Positions 1-9,176 are shown, counted from the first letter of the stretch. The stretch: DNA of 64,000 nt from JALJPB01 sp034111045 (GCA_034111045.1 JAWUYA010000003.1:4013-68012), one strand, 5' to 3'. Numbers and translations are program-made. Notes: generated from the sequence alone by a model not told the origin.

Positions 1-66
1 AAAAGCATGGTAACCCCAAAGTAGAATGAGTCACTTATTGTCGATAAATATAAGTCACCCTGAACA

Positions 67-106
67 AAAAACCAGTTACTGTCAATTTATACAGTAACTG
101 GTTTTT
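67..106. terminator. Bidirectional terminator downstream of nadK
   Basis: A 16-base perfect inverted repeat (arms 67-82 and 91-106, loop 83-90) has A-rich and T-rich outer ends, so it gives a U-run on either strand. It lies 70 bases beyond the nadK stop codon on the minus strand and could also end a gene entering from the left on the plus strand. Confidence 0.85.
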
Positions 107-175
107 GTGCAAGTTATTTCATCATTTATTGATTAAATATACTTGGGTTTCTTAAATTGAACGTTCAAGTGATAG

Positions 176-1057
176 CTAATAGAGTTTGTTACCCCAATTT
201 AATTTACTTCTTAAGACATTAAAATAATCATGATCTAAAGGGTGTATTAGCCTTAAAGCATATTCACTTTTTTTAATAATTACTTCGTCGCCAGGCATCA
301 CAGATAAAATAACATGACCGTCACAACTCACTTGTAAGTTTTCATAATTCTCATTAGCGAGAATGAGCTTTATTTCACTATTACCATCAACCACTATGGG
401 GCGACTCGTCAAGGTATGAGGAAACATAGGGACCAAGGATAACGCATTAAGATTAGGGGTTAAAATAGGCCCACCCGCCGACATTGAATAGGCAGTTGAT
501 CCTGTAGGGGTTGAAATAATCAAGCCATCTGAGCGCTGACTAAACATAAAGCAGCCATCAATATAAACTTCAAATTCAATCATATTAGCGACTTTACCGG
601 CATGCAGCACGGCTTCGTTTACCGCGCTGTTTGAACTCTTTAATTTACCGTGGCGATACACTTCTGCTTCAATGATGAATCGTTGCTCAGAACGAGACTC
701 TCCTGATAAAATAGCTTCTAGGGGCTCTATCAATGTATCGGGTGAAAGATCGGTTAAAAAACCTAAATTTCCTCGGTTAACACCGATAACGCCAATATTG
801 TAGCCAGCTAGTACACGCGCCGCGCCCAACATATAACCATCGCCACCAACCACTATCGCTAAATCGGCTTGAGCGCCTATTGCAGTTAACGAGGCAAGGT
901 TGATTTTTTCAACATCGATGGTTTGTGCCACTGAACTTTCAACAAGTACTTGATAGTTGTTATTGTGTAAATGCTGATGTAAAGCTTCAATCGTTGCCTT
1001 AGCACCTTCATGATTGGGTTTACCAATTAAGCCGATAGTGTTGTAAAGTTGTTTCAT
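176..1057 (-). CDS. nadK: NAD kinase
   Basis: This enzyme phosphorylates NAD to NADP in the cytoplasm and is the main source of NADP. The 293-residue protein has the usual family length, the GGDG nucleotide-binding motif at about residues 71-74 and the second family block around the sequence SGLIISTPTGSTAYSMSAGG-like stretch in the middle (written DGLIISTPTGSTAYS here). It is divergent from grpE, the arrangement known from Escherichia coli and many gammaproteobacteria, with about 190 bases of shared promoter DNA. The ATG start follows a plausible purine-rich stretch. A second, distantly related NAD-kinase-like gene lies at 7988-9148. Identification is firm. Confidence 0.97.
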   Translation of the reverse strand: MKQLYNTIGLIGKPNHEGAKATIEALHQHLHNNNYQVLVESSVAQTIDVEKINLASLTAIGAQADLAIVVGGDGYMLGAARVLAGYNIGVIGVNRGNLGFLTDLSPDTLIEPLEAILSGESRSEQRFIIEAEVYRHGKLKSSNSAVNEAVLHAGKVANMIEFEVYIDGCFMFSQRSDGLIISTPTGSTAYSMSAGGPILTPNLNALSLVPMFPHTLTSRPIVVDGNSEIKLILANENYENLQVSCDGHVILSVMPGDEVIIKKSEYALRLIHPLDHDYFNVLRSKLNWGNKLY

Positions 1058-1160
1058 TGCTCATTTTTCTAAAAGTTAATAACAGACGGTGATATTGGCA
1101 GTTTCGCTGTATTTAACTCGCTTGTAAAGTTCACTTTTATTAAATGATTTACTTTTCAAG

Positions 1161-1190
1161 CTTGAATCATGGAAACAAAGCCCCCACAAT
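1161..1190 (+). promoter_or_regulatory. Sigma-32 (RpoH) type heat-shock promoter of grpE
   Basis: A -35 element CTTGAATC starts at 1161 and a -10 element CCCCCACAAT spans 1181-1190, with about 14 bases between the TTGAA core and the C-run. This matches the RpoH consensus (CTTGAAA, then CCCCATNT) and has the same CCCCCACAAT box as the htpG promoter in this window. It stands 55 bases before the grpE start codon. Confidence 0.8.
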
Positions 1191-1244
1191 TATCCTCATT
1201 GAAATTAATTTATTACTTTATTACTAAAATGTTTGGAGCTTTTC

Positions 1245-1871
1245 ATGACAAACGAGTCAAAAAATGAGCAGGGTGCAGAGTTAACATCAGAACAAATCGC
1301 TGAAGATATCATTAAGCAAGAGCAGGTTGAAGCACCACATGAACATGGTCATCAGGCTATCAGTGCGGAACAAGAAAAAATCAATGGCCTTGAATTAGCG
1401 CTTGTAGCGGCACAATCAACGGTAAACGATCAAAAAGATTCTGTTGTTCGTGCAAAAGCTGAAGTTGATAATGTTCGCCGTCGCAGTGCACAAGATGTAG
1501 ATAAAGCACGTAAATTTGCCCTAGATAAATTTGCCGCTGAATTATTGCCCGTTGTTGATAACCTTGAACGAGCAATTAGCAGTGTTGATAAAGAAGACGA
1601 AGGCCAGAAAGGCCTTGCCGAAGGGGTAGAATTGACTTTGCAAAGTATGATGTCTGCTTTAGATAAATTTGGTATTAAAGTCGTTGACCCACAAGATCAG
1701 CCATTCAATCCTGAATTACACCAAGCAATGTCAATGCAAGAAATTGAGGGTGTTGCACCTAATACTGTTATAGCGGTAATGCAAAAGGGTTATGAGCTTA
1801 ATGGTCGCTTAGTTCGCCCGGCAATGGTGATGGTTTCTAAAGCTGCACCTAGTATTGATACTACCGTTTAA
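1245..1871 (+). CDS. grpE: Nucleotide exchange factor GrpE
   Basis: GrpE releases ADP from DnaK and so drives the DnaK-DnaJ folding cycle in the cytoplasm. The protein is 208 residues from the ATG at 1245, which has a GGAG ribosome site six bases upstream; an in-frame TTG at 1233 overlaps that site and is unlikely to be used. The first 45 residues are polar and acidic, followed by the long coiled-coil helix with the family block VRRRSAQDVDKARKFA, and a C-terminal beta domain ending with GRLVRPAMVMVSK. It has its own heat-shock promoter and terminator, so it is a separate unit from dnaK although they are neighbours. Confidence 0.97.
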   Translation: MTNESKNEQGAELTSEQIAEDIIKQEQVEAPHEHGHQAISAEQEKINGLELALVAAQSTVNDQKDSVVRAKAEVDNVRRRSAQDVDKARKFALDKFAAELLPVVDNLERAISSVDKEDEGQKGLAEGVELTLQSMMSALDKFGIKVVDPQDQPFNPELHQAMSMQEIEGVAPNTVIAVMQKGYELNGRLVRPAMVMVSKAAPSIDTTV

Positions 1872-1893
1872 ATACAAGCTATCTTTGTGCTGT

Positions 1894-1925
1894 AAAAGCT
1901 AAACTTTACTGTTTAGCTTTTTTTT
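1894..1925 (+). terminator. Rho-independent terminator of grpE
   Basis: Inverted repeat with arms 1894-1904 and 1911-1921, six-base loop, followed by a T-run to 1925. It lies 23 bases after the grpE stop and separates grpE from dnaK. Confidence 0.9.
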
Positions 1926-1998
1926 GAGTGTAACTAAAATCAGGGTGTTGTTGGGAATACACAAAACATACATTTTTTTATTTTTTTATTCACAAAGA

Positions 1999-2026
1999 GT
2001 TGAAAAGCTTATTACAGCCCCCATTA
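1999..2026 (+). promoter_or_regulatory. Sigma-32 type heat-shock promoter of dnaK
   Basis: GTTGAAA at 1999-2005 and CCCCCATTA from 2018 to 2026 are separated by 12-13 bases, a good match to the RpoH consensus. Transcription would start near 2033 and leave a leader of roughly 80 bases before the dnaK ATG at 2111. Confidence 0.8.
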
Positions 2027-2059
2027 TTTATTCAACGACAAATCATTCATTATTTAAAC

Positions 2060-2083
2060 GCGACTTATTCATTGGTAAGTCGC
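2060..2083 (+). other. Perfect hairpin in the dnaK 5' leader
   Basis: Arms GCGACTTA (2060-2067) and TAAGTCGC (2076-2083) are exact complements with an eight-base loop. The hairpin would sit in the dnaK mRNA leader, ending 14 bases before the AGGAG ribosome site. It lacks a T-run and so is not a terminator. A role in mRNA stability or in temperature-dependent translation is possible but not shown. Confidence 0.55.
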
Positions 2084-2110
2084 CGATTATTAGAAATAGG
2101 AGCTCCCAAG

Positions 2111-4036
2111 ATGGGCAAAATTATTGGTATTGACCTAGGAACAACTAACTCATGTGTTGCTGTATTAGAAGGCGGTAAAGCACGTGTAATTGAAAATGCT
2201 GAAGGCGATCGTACAACGCCTTCAATCATCGCATATACGGCAGAAGGCGAAACGTTAGTTGGCCAACCGGCTAAGCGACAATCAGTCACCAACCCAACCA
2301 ACACATTATTTGCTATCAAGCGTTTGATTGGTCGTCGTTTTGAAGACGAAGAAGTGCAACGTGATATTAAGATAATGCCTTTTGGTATTGCTAAAGCTGA
2401 CAATGGTGATGCTTGGGTTACAGCGCGTGATAAAAACGTTGCACCACCGCAAGTTTCAGCTGAAGTCTTAGCTAAAATGAAAAAAACAGCAGAAGATTTC
2501 CTAGGTGAATCGGTTTCTGAAGCGGTAATTACAGTACCTGCTTATTTTAACGATTCACAACGTCAAGCAACTAAAGATGCGGGTCGTATTGCTGGTCTTG
2601 ATGTTAAGCGTATTATCAACGAGCCGACTGCTGCAGCGCTTGCTTATGGCATGGACAAGCAAGAAGGTGACAAGACTATTGCTGTTTACGATTTAGGTGG
2701 TGGTACTTTTGATATCTCAATCATCGAAATTGATGAAATGGATGGTGAGCATACTTTCGAAGTACTAGCGACTAACGGTGATACTCACTTAGGTGGTGAA
2801 GATTTTGATAACCGTCTGATTAACTACTTGGTTGCAGAGTTTAAGAAAGATCAAGGTATGGACTTAACTACTGACCCCCTTGCTATGCAACGCTTAAAAG
2901 AAGCAGCTGAAAAAGCAAAATGTGAGCTTTCTTCGGCACAACAAACAGATGTTAACTTACCTTACATCACCGCCGATGCAGCGGGTCCTAAACACATGAA
3001 TATTAAAGTGACTCGCGCCAAGCTTGAATCTTTAGTTGAAGATATGGTTAAAGCAACATTAGAGCCTCTTAAACAGGCACTTAAAGATGCTGACTTATCA
3101 ACCAGTGGTATCGATGATGTGATTTTAGTCGGTGGTCAAACACGTATGCCATTAGTTCAAAAAATGGTTACTGAATTTTTTGGTAAAGAGCCACGTAAAG
3201 ATGTTAACCCTGATGAAGCAGTAGCTGCTGGTGCAGCTATTCAAGCGGGTGTTCTTTCTGGTGACGTAACTGACGTATTATTACTTGATGTTACTCCGCT
3301 TTCTTTAGGCATCGAAACTATGGGTGGCGTGATGACTAACGTTATCGATAAAAATACCACCATACCTACTAAGCAGTCACAAACTTTCTCAACAGCTGAC
3401 GATAATCAAGCGGCGGTAACCGTGCATGTAGTACAAGGCGAGCGTAAGCAAGCCAGTGCTAATAAATCACTGGGGCAATTTAATCTTGAAGGTATTGACC
3501 CCGCACCACGTGGTACGCCTCAGATTGAAGTAACTTTTGATATTGATGCTGACGGTATTTTGCATGTAACAGCTAAAGATAAAAACACAGGTAAAGAGCA
3601 AAAAATCACGATCAAAGCTTCTTCTGGCTTATCAGATGATGAAGTAGAGCAAATGGTACGTGATGCTGAATTAAATGCTGATGAAGATATAAAATTTGAA
3701 GCATTAGTTCAAGCACGTAATCAAGCGGATGGTTTGGTTCATGGAACTCGCAAGCAAATAGAAGAAGCAGGTGATGATTTACCCGCCGAAGATAAAGAAA
3801 AAATTGAAACGACATTAACTGAACTTGAAGAAGTGATTAAAGGCGACGATAAAGAAGCGCTTGATGCTAAATCTCAAGCCGTTATCGAGGCGTCAGCTAA
3901 GTTAATGGAAATTGCTCAAGCTAAGCAACAAGCTCAGGCAGCTCCTGAAGGTGGTGAAGCTCCGACAGAAAATGCAGCTGATCCAGCCGATGATGTTGTT
4001 GATGCTGAGTTTGAAGAAGTTAAAGAAGACAAATAG
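2111..4036 (+). CDS. dnaK: Hsp70 chaperone DnaK
   Basis: DnaK is the ATP-dependent Hsp70 chaperone that binds unfolded proteins with DnaJ and GrpE. The start is the ATG at 2111, preceded by AGGAG at 2098-2102 and giving the universal MGKIIGIDLGTTNSCVAV beginning; the reading frame is open back to 2000 but that part overlaps the heat-shock promoter. The 641-residue protein has the nucleotide-binding domain (about 1-385, with the VYDLGGGTFDISII phosphate loop), the conserved interdomain linker with DVLLLDVTPLSLGIET, the substrate-binding beta domain, the helical lid and an acidic tail ending EEVKEDK. dnaJ follows after 115 bases containing a hairpin. Confidence 0.99.
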   Translation: MGKIIGIDLGTTNSCVAVLEGGKARVIENAEGDRTTPSIIAYTAEGETLVGQPAKRQSVTNPTNTLFAIKRLIGRRFEDEEVQRDIKIMPFGIAKADNGDAWVTARDKNVAPPQVSAEVLAKMKKTAEDFLGESVSEAVITVPAYFNDSQRQATKDAGRIAGLDVKRIINEPTAAALAYGMDKQEGDKTIAVYDLGGGTFDISIIEIDEMDGEHTFEVLATNGDTHLGGEDFDNRLINYLVAEFKKDQGMDLTTDPLAMQRLKEAAEKAKCELSSAQQTDVNLPYITADAAGPKHMNIKVTRAKLESLVEDMVKATLEPLKQALKDADLSTSGIDDVILVGGQTRMPLVQKMVTEFFGKEPRKDVNPDEAVAAGAAIQAGVLSGDVTDVLLLDVTPLSLGIETMGGVMTNVIDKNTTIPTKQSQTFSTADDNQAAVTVHVVQGERKQASANKSLGQFNLEGIDPAPRGTPQIEVTFDIDADGILHVTAKDKNTGKEQKITIKASSGLSDDEVEQMVRDAELNADEDIKFEALVQARNQADGLVHGTRKQIEEAGDDLPAEDKEKIETTLTELEEVIKGDDKEALDAKSQAVIEASAKLMEIAQAKQQAQAAPEGGEAPTENAADPADDVVDAEFEEVKEDK

Positions 4037-4082
4037 TCAACTTAAGCTTTATTTTGAATTGATTTTCAATAAGTTAGAAAAA

Positions 4083-4107
4083 CGCCGGACTTATTCCGGC
4101 GCTTTTC
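4083..4107 (+). terminator. Weak terminator or processing hairpin between dnaK and dnaJ
   Basis: A seven-base G+C-rich stem (4083-4089 with 4095-4101, loop of five) is followed by a short interrupted T stretch. It could reduce readthrough so that dnaJ is made in smaller amounts than dnaK, or stabilise the dnaK message. No separate dnaJ promoter is obvious in the remaining 45 bases. Confidence 0.55.
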
Positions 4108-4151
4108 GTTATAAAAAACGATGATTTTTACCGTAAAAAAGAAGCCAATTT

Positions 4152-5288
4152 ATGTCAAAACGTGATTATTATGAAGTTTTAGGGGTGAGTAAAAGTGCCA
4201 CTGAAAAAGAAATAAAAAAAGCTTATAAACGCTTAGCTATGAAGTATCACCCGGATCGTACCCAAGGTGATAAAGACAAAGAAGTAAAATTTAAAGAAGT
4301 GAAAGAAGCGTACGAAGTGCTAAATGATGAGCAAAAACGTGGTACTTATGATCAATATGGGCATGCGGCTTTTGAAAATGGTCAAGGTGGCGGCGGTCAA
4401 GGCGGCGGTTTTGGTGGCGGCTCTTTCGATGATATTTTTGGTGATATTTTTGGTGGCGGTGGTCGTGGCAGAGCGCAAAGTCAGTCGCGCGCAAGACGCG
4501 GGTCAGATTTACGCTATAACTTAGACTTAACACTTGAAGAGGCTGTTAAAGGTAAAACCTTAGAAATTAAAGTGCCTACTTATGTTAGTTGTGACCCTTG
4601 TGATGGCTCAGGTGCTAAAAAAGGCACCAGTGCAAACACATGTTCAACTTGTCATGGGCATGGTCAAGTGCAGATGCGTCAAGGTCTATTTGCTGTTCAG
4701 CAAACATGTCCTACCTGTAGCGGTAAAGGTAAGGTTATTACTAATCCCTGTTCAAGTTGTCGTGGGCATGGGCGTGTTGAGAAAACTAAAACATTATCAG
4801 TGAAAATTCCACCAGGTGTAGATACGGGTGACCGCATTCGCTTATCGGGTGAAGGCGAAGCAGGCGAACATGGGGCCCCTGCCGGTGATTTATATGTTCA
4901 AGCCAATGTAAAAGATCATGCTATTTTTGTTCGTGATGAAAATAATTTGTATTGTGATGTGCCCATTAGTTTTACGACTGCAGCGCTTGGTGGTGATATT
5001 GAAGTACCAACGTTAGCGGGAAAAGTTAAACTTAAAATACCTAAAGAGACACAAACAGGTAAGGTTTTCAGATTACGTGCTAAAGGTGTTAAATCAGTTC
5101 GCAGTAGCTTTACGGGAGATTTAATGTGTAAAGTTGTGCTTGAAACACCGGTCAGTTTATCCGGCGATCAAGCCGATCTTTTACGTCAATTCGAAGAAAA
5201 AATGGGTAAAAGCAGCTCAAAACATCGTCCAAAAGAAACCGGTTTTTTTGATGGTGTGAAAAATTTCTTTGATGACTTGAAAAGTTAA
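4152..5288 (+). CDS. dnaJ: Hsp40 co-chaperone DnaJ
   Basis: DnaJ delivers substrates to DnaK and stimulates its ATPase. The 378-residue protein has the complete class I layout: J domain at 1-70 with the essential HPD at 33-35, a glycine-phenylalanine region at about 77-105, four CxxCxGxG zinc repeats (CDPCDGSG, CSTCHGHG, CPTCSGKG, CSSCRGHG) in the central part and two C-terminal substrate-binding beta domains. The ribosome site before the ATG is weak (AAAGAAG). It is most likely co-transcribed from the dnaK heat-shock promoter and ends at a strong terminator. Confidence 0.99.
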   Translation: MSKRDYYEVLGVSKSATEKEIKKAYKRLAMKYHPDRTQGDKDKEVKFKEVKEAYEVLNDEQKRGTYDQYGHAAFENGQGGGGQGGGFGGGSFDDIFGDIFGGGGRGRAQSQSRARRGSDLRYNLDLTLEEAVKGKTLEIKVPTYVSCDPCDGSGAKKGTSANTCSTCHGHGQVQMRQGLFAVQQTCPTCSGKGKVITNPCSSCRGHGRVEKTKTLSVKIPPGVDTGDRIRLSGEGEAGEHGAPAGDLYVQANVKDHAIFVRDENNLYCDVPISFTTAALGGDIEVPTLAGKVKLKIPKETQTGKVFRLRAKGVKSVRSSFTGDLMCKVVLETPVSLSGDQADLLRQFEEKMGKSSSKHRPKETGFFDGVKNFFDDLKS

Positions 5289-5310
5289 GTTTATCTCAAT
5301 AATTTAATTT

Positions 5311-5347
5311 AAAAGGGGAAGAACATTACATGTTCTTCCCCTTTTTT
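5311..5347. terminator. Strong bidirectional terminator after dnaJ
   Basis: A 16-base perfect inverted repeat (5311-5326 and 5330-5345, three-base loop) flanked by A and T runs lies between the convergent dnaJ and Lrp-type genes and can serve both. Confidence 0.92.
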
Positions 5348-5381
5348 GTATTGGTTAACATTTTATTAAAAAAAGTAGCTG

Positions 5382-5849
5382 CTACTGATCAAAATTGGGT
5401 AAAACGCCACTGCGGCTGTGTTCAAAAATCAATGAAGTTTCAACATTAGTGACTTCATCGCGCGATGTAATAGCATTAAAAACAAATTGACGTAAATGCT
5501 CACTATCTCTTACCGACATATGAATAAAGTAATCAAAATTACCTCCCATATGATACAGATTGATAATCTCAGGGAGTTGAAGTAAATCATCACGTAGTTT
5601 ATTAACAATTTCTTCCGAATAAGGCTGTAAGCGTATGGCCGCAATTGCTTCAATGTTACCACCAATAGTTTTGAAGTTAACGTCAATAAAAGCGTTTTTG
5701 ATCACACCATTATTTTTTAAACGCTTAACTCTTTCTAAACAGGTAGAGGGTGCAATGCCTATTTGAGCGGCTAGCTCTTTGTTAGTGATATCTGCATCTT
5801 TATATAAAATCGTTAATATTCGTAAATCTATTGTATCAAGCTTTTTCAT
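5382..5849 (-). CDS. Lrp/AsnC family transcriptional regulator
   Basis: This is a 155-residue DNA-binding regulator of the feast/famine family. It shows an N-terminal helix-turn-helix (about 5-55, with NKELAAQIGIAPSTCLERVKRL) and a C-terminal AsnC-type ligand-binding fold (about 70-145, with YHMGGNFDYFIHM). An in-frame TTG at 5852 directly precedes the ATG at 5849, and the ATG is the more likely start. It is divergent from nhaA, with about 290 bases of very A+T-rich DNA between them, so it may regulate itself or nhaA. The effector cannot be told from sequence; it is not close enough to Lrp itself to use that symbol. Confidence 0.9.
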   Translation of the reverse strand: MKKLDTIDLRILTILYKDADITNKELAAQIGIAPSTCLERVKRLKNNGVIKNAFIDVNFKTIGGNIEAIAAIRLQPYSEEIVNKLRDDLLQLPEIINLYHMGGNFDYFIHMSVRDSEHLRQFVFNAITSRDEVTNVETSLIFEHSRSGVLPNFDQ

Positions 5850-6143
5850 CAACTAATTTTCTCTTATTCTTTATATTAATCCATTATATCAATAGTACAC
5901 ATAATATTTTTTTTTTACGATAAAAATCAAATTTTATTGAATTATTTTCGCTTTATTTAACAATTACCGAATATTTTACAAAAATATGCTCATTAAATGT
6001 CAATAAAAGAGCAGTGGCTGTATCATTAGAAAATTGTAATAACTATAGTGTTTGATTAAATGAGTAGTTTTGACATATTATGCCTAATTGTCCGTTGTGA
6101 TATCAAATTAAATTAGGTTAAGTTAAGGGAACTAAAGAAAATT

Positions 6144-7325
6144 ATGGCAATTACTGTTATCCAAACATTTTTAAAAAAAGAATCTGCCAGTGGCATTATA
6201 TTGATGTTCGCTGCTGTGTGTGCAATGGTGCTAGCAAACTCACCTTGGTCTTCTTGGTATGACCTACTACTCGATGTGCCTGTGGTGGTTGCTATTGGTA
6301 GTTTTGAAATTGCCAAACCCTTACTACTTTGGGTTAACGATGGTTTAATGGCCTTATTTTTCTTTCTGATTGGTTTGGAATTAAAACGAGAATTTTTAGA
6401 AGGTAATTTATCACAGCCTGGCCAGGTTACTTTACCCGCTATTGGCGCAATAGGTGGTATGGCAATACCTGCGCTGTGTTATGTCGTAATGAATTACGAT
6501 AACCCCAGCGCTCTTAATGGTTGGGCAATACCTACAGCAACTGATATTGCCTTTGCTTTAGGTATTTTGGCAATAATTGGCTCAAAAGTCCCTTTACAGC
6601 TTAAAGTATTTTTAACCTCTTTAGCTATTTTTGATGATTTAGGTGCGATCATTATTATAGCCATCTTTTATACTGATCAATTATCCATGCTATCTTTAAT
6701 TGTTTCAGCAACGGTATTAACCATTCTATTTGTTCTAAATAAACAAAATGTCACCAGTACCTCGCCTTATATATTCTTCGGACTTATTTTATGGGTAGCG
6801 GTGTTAAAGTCAGGTGTTCATGCAACCCTAGCGGGGGTAGTCTTAGCCTTTTTCATTCCAATAAAGGGGGAAGATAACGAACCTTCACCGTTGAAAGCCT
6901 TAGAGCATAATCTGCATTCAACAGTTGCTTTTATTGTGTTGCCTATTTTTGCTTTTGCCAATGCCGGTATTAGTTTTGTCAATGTTGGTATTGATCAAGT
7001 ATTGTCCCCCGTACCTCTAGGTATTATTTTTGGTCTAGTGGTAGGTAAACAGCTAGGTGTTTTTGTCTTTTGCTTTGCCGCTATAAAAATGGGTTTTGCT
7101 AAGTTGCCAGAACAAGTGAATTGGCAATTATTATATGGGGTAGCTTTACTCTGTGGTGTAGGGTTTACGATGAGTTTATTTATTGGCTCACTGGCTTTTG
7201 AGCAAGGCTCAGATATACCACTTTACAAAGACAGGTTAGGTATTGTTATTGGTTCTTTGATTTCGGGTGTTTTAGGTTACTTGGTGATCAAAAATGCGGT
7301 GAAAAAAATACCGGATAACAATTAA
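6144..7325 (+). CDS. nhaA: Na+/H+ antiporter NhaA
   Basis: NhaA exports sodium in exchange for protons across the inner membrane and keeps pH and sodium balanced, which fits a marine organism. The 393-residue protein has about 12 membrane segments and the known functional aspartates: D134 in the block AIPTATDIAFALGIL and the pair D164-D165 in LAIFDDLGAIIIIAIFYT. The length equals that of the E. coli protein within a few residues. It stands alone, divergent from the Lrp-type regulator, with its own terminator. Its start codon follows a weak ribosome site. Confidence 0.97.
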   Translation: MAITVIQTFLKKESASGIILMFAAVCAMVLANSPWSSWYDLLLDVPVVVAIGSFEIAKPLLLWVNDGLMALFFFLIGLELKREFLEGNLSQPGQVTLPAIGAIGGMAIPALCYVVMNYDNPSALNGWAIPTATDIAFALGILAIIGSKVPLQLKVFLTSLAIFDDLGAIIIIAIFYTDQLSMLSLIVSATVLTILFVLNKQNVTSTSPYIFFGLILWVAVLKSGVHATLAGVVLAFFIPIKGEDNEPSPLKALEHNLHSTVAFIVLPIFAFANAGISFVNVGIDQVLSPVPLGIIFGLVVGKQLGVFVFCFAAIKMGFAKLPEQVNWQLLYGVALLCGVGFTMSLFIGSLAFEQGSDIPLYKDRLGIVIGSLISGVLGYLVIKNAVKKIPDNN

Positions 7326-7347
7326 TGGTTAAAACAATATAATGAAT

Positions 7348-7384
7348 AAAACAGCGCTTATGGTTGAACATAAGCGCTGTTTTT
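7348..7384 (+). terminator. Terminator of nhaA
   Basis: Perfect 15-base inverted repeat (7348-7362 and 7369-7383) with a six-base loop and trailing Ts, 22 bases after the nhaA stop. Confidence 0.92.
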
Positions 7385-7434
7385 CGTTAAAATAGCGATA
7401 TTAAATTTTATTACCTTTTTTTATTTATACTGTT

Positions 7435-7995
7435 ATGTCACACATCGAACAAACACACAGTTATCAAGACTTGATAATCCTGTTCAATCAACATTTTGCT
7501 AAGGCGCTTAATACCCGTTTAGTGAAAGGAGGTGATGAACCGCTTTATTTACCTGCGAATGAAATTTGTGATTACCATCAACTGATTTTTGCTTATGACT
7601 ATTACGCTAGTGCGTTACATGAAATATCCCATTGGTGCATTGCGGGTAAAGAGCGCCGTTTGTTAGAAGATTTTGGTTACTGGTATCAACCCGATGGAAG
7701 AAATGAGTTTGACCAACATAAATTTGAGGAAGTCGAAGTAAAACCGCAAGCGTTAGAGTGGGCATTGTGCGTTGCAGCAAATAAAAAATTTAATGTCTCA
7801 ACTGATAATTTAAAGGGTTGCCAAGCGGATACTAGGGCTTTCAAACAAGCGGTATATACGCAGGTAATTCTTTATATTGACAAAGGATTTCCCTCACAAG
7901 CACAAGTCTTTATTAAGGCATTAAGTGAATTTTACCAAACACCGTTCCCCTTAATAATTGAACGCTTTACCATTGAGAACCTTTGTCATGCATAG
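7435..7995 (+). CDS. epmC: Elongation factor P hydroxylase EpmC
   Basis: EpmC (formerly YfcM) hydroxylates the beta-lysylated lysine of elongation factor P, a late step in the modification that helps ribosomes through polyproline stretches. The 186-residue protein matches the family along its length: the metal-binding HEISHWCIAGKERR block near residues 62-75, then LEDFGYWYQPDGR and FEEVEVKPQALEW. The last eight bases overlap the start of the next gene. The EF-P genes themselves are not in this window. Confidence 0.93.
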   Translation: MSHIEQTHSYQDLIILFNQHFAKALNTRLVKGGDEPLYLPANEICDYHQLIFAYDYYASALHEISHWCIAGKERRLLEDFGYWYQPDGRNEFDQHKFEEVEVKPQALEWALCVAANKKFNVSTDNLKGCQADTRAFKQAVYTQVILYIDKGFPSQAQVFIKALSEFYQTPFPLIIERFTIENLCHA

Positions 7996-9148
7996 CCTAT
8001 TTAAACTTGGTTTTATTATTAACCCTATTGCTGGTATTGGCGGAAGTGTTGCGTTGAAGGGAAGTGATGGGGACGGAATTACTGAAAAAGCATTGGCCTT
8101 AGGAGCCATTGCAAAAGCTAATGATCGCGCTAGTTTAGCACTTGAAATTTTATTACCTTTTAAAGATCAAATCATTATTTATACTGCCAGTGGATTAATG
8201 GGCGAGCAGTGTGCTAAAGCGCTAGGTTTCAACGTTGAAGTGGTCTATACCAGTAAAAGCACTAAAACGAGTGCAGAAGACACCTATAAAACCCTTAATG
8301 CCTTACTTACTTTAACGAATGAACAACAAATTGATATTTTACTTTTTGCTGGCGGGGATGGAACGGCGCGCAATATTAGTGATCAAGTCGGTGAGCACTT
8401 TCCAGTACTAGGCATTCCTGCCGGTTGCAAAATTCATTCAGGGGTTTATGCTATTACACCAAAAGCGGCGGGTAGGGTTATTGAATTAATGCTCACAGGG
8501 CAGTTAGTGACGTTAACAGCAGCTGATGTTATGGATATTGATGAAAACTTATTTCGTCAAGGTGTGGTTAAAGCTAAGCGATATGGTGAGATGCAAGTTC
8601 CCAGTGAATTACGTTATGTGCAAGCAGTCAAGTCAGGCGGTAAAGAGTCAGACGAATTAGTATTACAAGATATAGCCGCTGATGTTATTGAGCATATGAA
8701 TGATGAGTTATTCATTATTGGTTCAGGCTCAACAACCGCATTCGTGATGGAAGAATTGTCGTTAGAAAATACTTTACTAGGCGTTGATTTGATAAAAAAT
8801 CAAACGATTATTGCTAATGATGTAACAGAGCCTGACTTATGGGCTTATATCGAAAATAACCAGAAAAATGTTGATAAACAGGCCATTAAATTAGTTATTA
8901 CTCTTATTGGTGGCCAAGGACATATTTTTGGCAGAGGTAATCAGCAACTGAGTCCAAGAGTGCTGCGTACCATTGGCAAAGAAAATATCATCATTATCGC
9001 CACAAAAAGTAAATTGGCGGCGCTAAATGCTCGCCCGCTCATCAGTGATACCGGCGACGTTGAACTCGATAAACTTTTGTCAGGTTTTATGCCAGTAACT
9101 ACAGGATATAAAGATCAAGTTTTATATCCTGTTGCTAGTCCCGTTTAG
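7988..9148 (+). CDS. ATP-NAD kinase family protein (COG3199 type)
   Basis: This 386-residue cytoplasmic protein belongs to the NAD kinase/AcoX-like superfamily. It has a kinase-type nucleotide motif FAGGDGTARN at about residues 115-124 and an N-terminal GFIINPIAGIGGSVALKGS stretch typical of the COG3199 group. The ATG at 7988 overlaps the end of epmC by eight bases, which implies translational coupling; the frame is open further upstream but only as overlap with epmC. It is not NadK, which is encoded at 176-1057. Its true substrate is not settled by the sequence: NAD is the annotated guess, another nucleotide or polyol is possible. Confidence 0.85.
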   Translation: MHSLFKLGFIINPIAGIGGSVALKGSDGDGITEKALALGAIAKANDRASLALEILLPFKDQIIIYTASGLMGEQCAKALGFNVEVVYTSKSTKTSAEDTYKTLNALLTLTNEQQIDILLFAGGDGTARNISDQVGEHFPVLGIPAGCKIHSGVYAITPKAAGRVIELMLTGQLVTLTAADVMDIDENLFRQGVVKAKRYGEMQVPSELRYVQAVKSGGKESDELVLQDIAADVIEHMNDELFIIGSGSTTAFVMEELSLENTLLGVDLIKNQTIIANDVTEPDLWAYIENNQKNVDKQAIKLVITLIGGQGHIFGRGNQQLSPRVLRTIGKENIIIIATKSKLAALNARPLISDTGDVELDKLLSGFMPVTTGYKDQVLYPVASPV

Positions 9149-9176
9149 TTTTTTGAACATAATTTAGGAAGTCATA

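Noticed and set aside
2000..2110. N-terminal extension of dnaK by 37 codons
   Set aside because: It overlaps the heat-shock promoter and leader; the AGGAG site and the universal DnaK N terminus fix the start at 2111.
2065..2403. Minus-strand open frame over the dnaK start
   Set aside because: It covers the dnaK promoter and codons; a shadow of conserved coding sequence.
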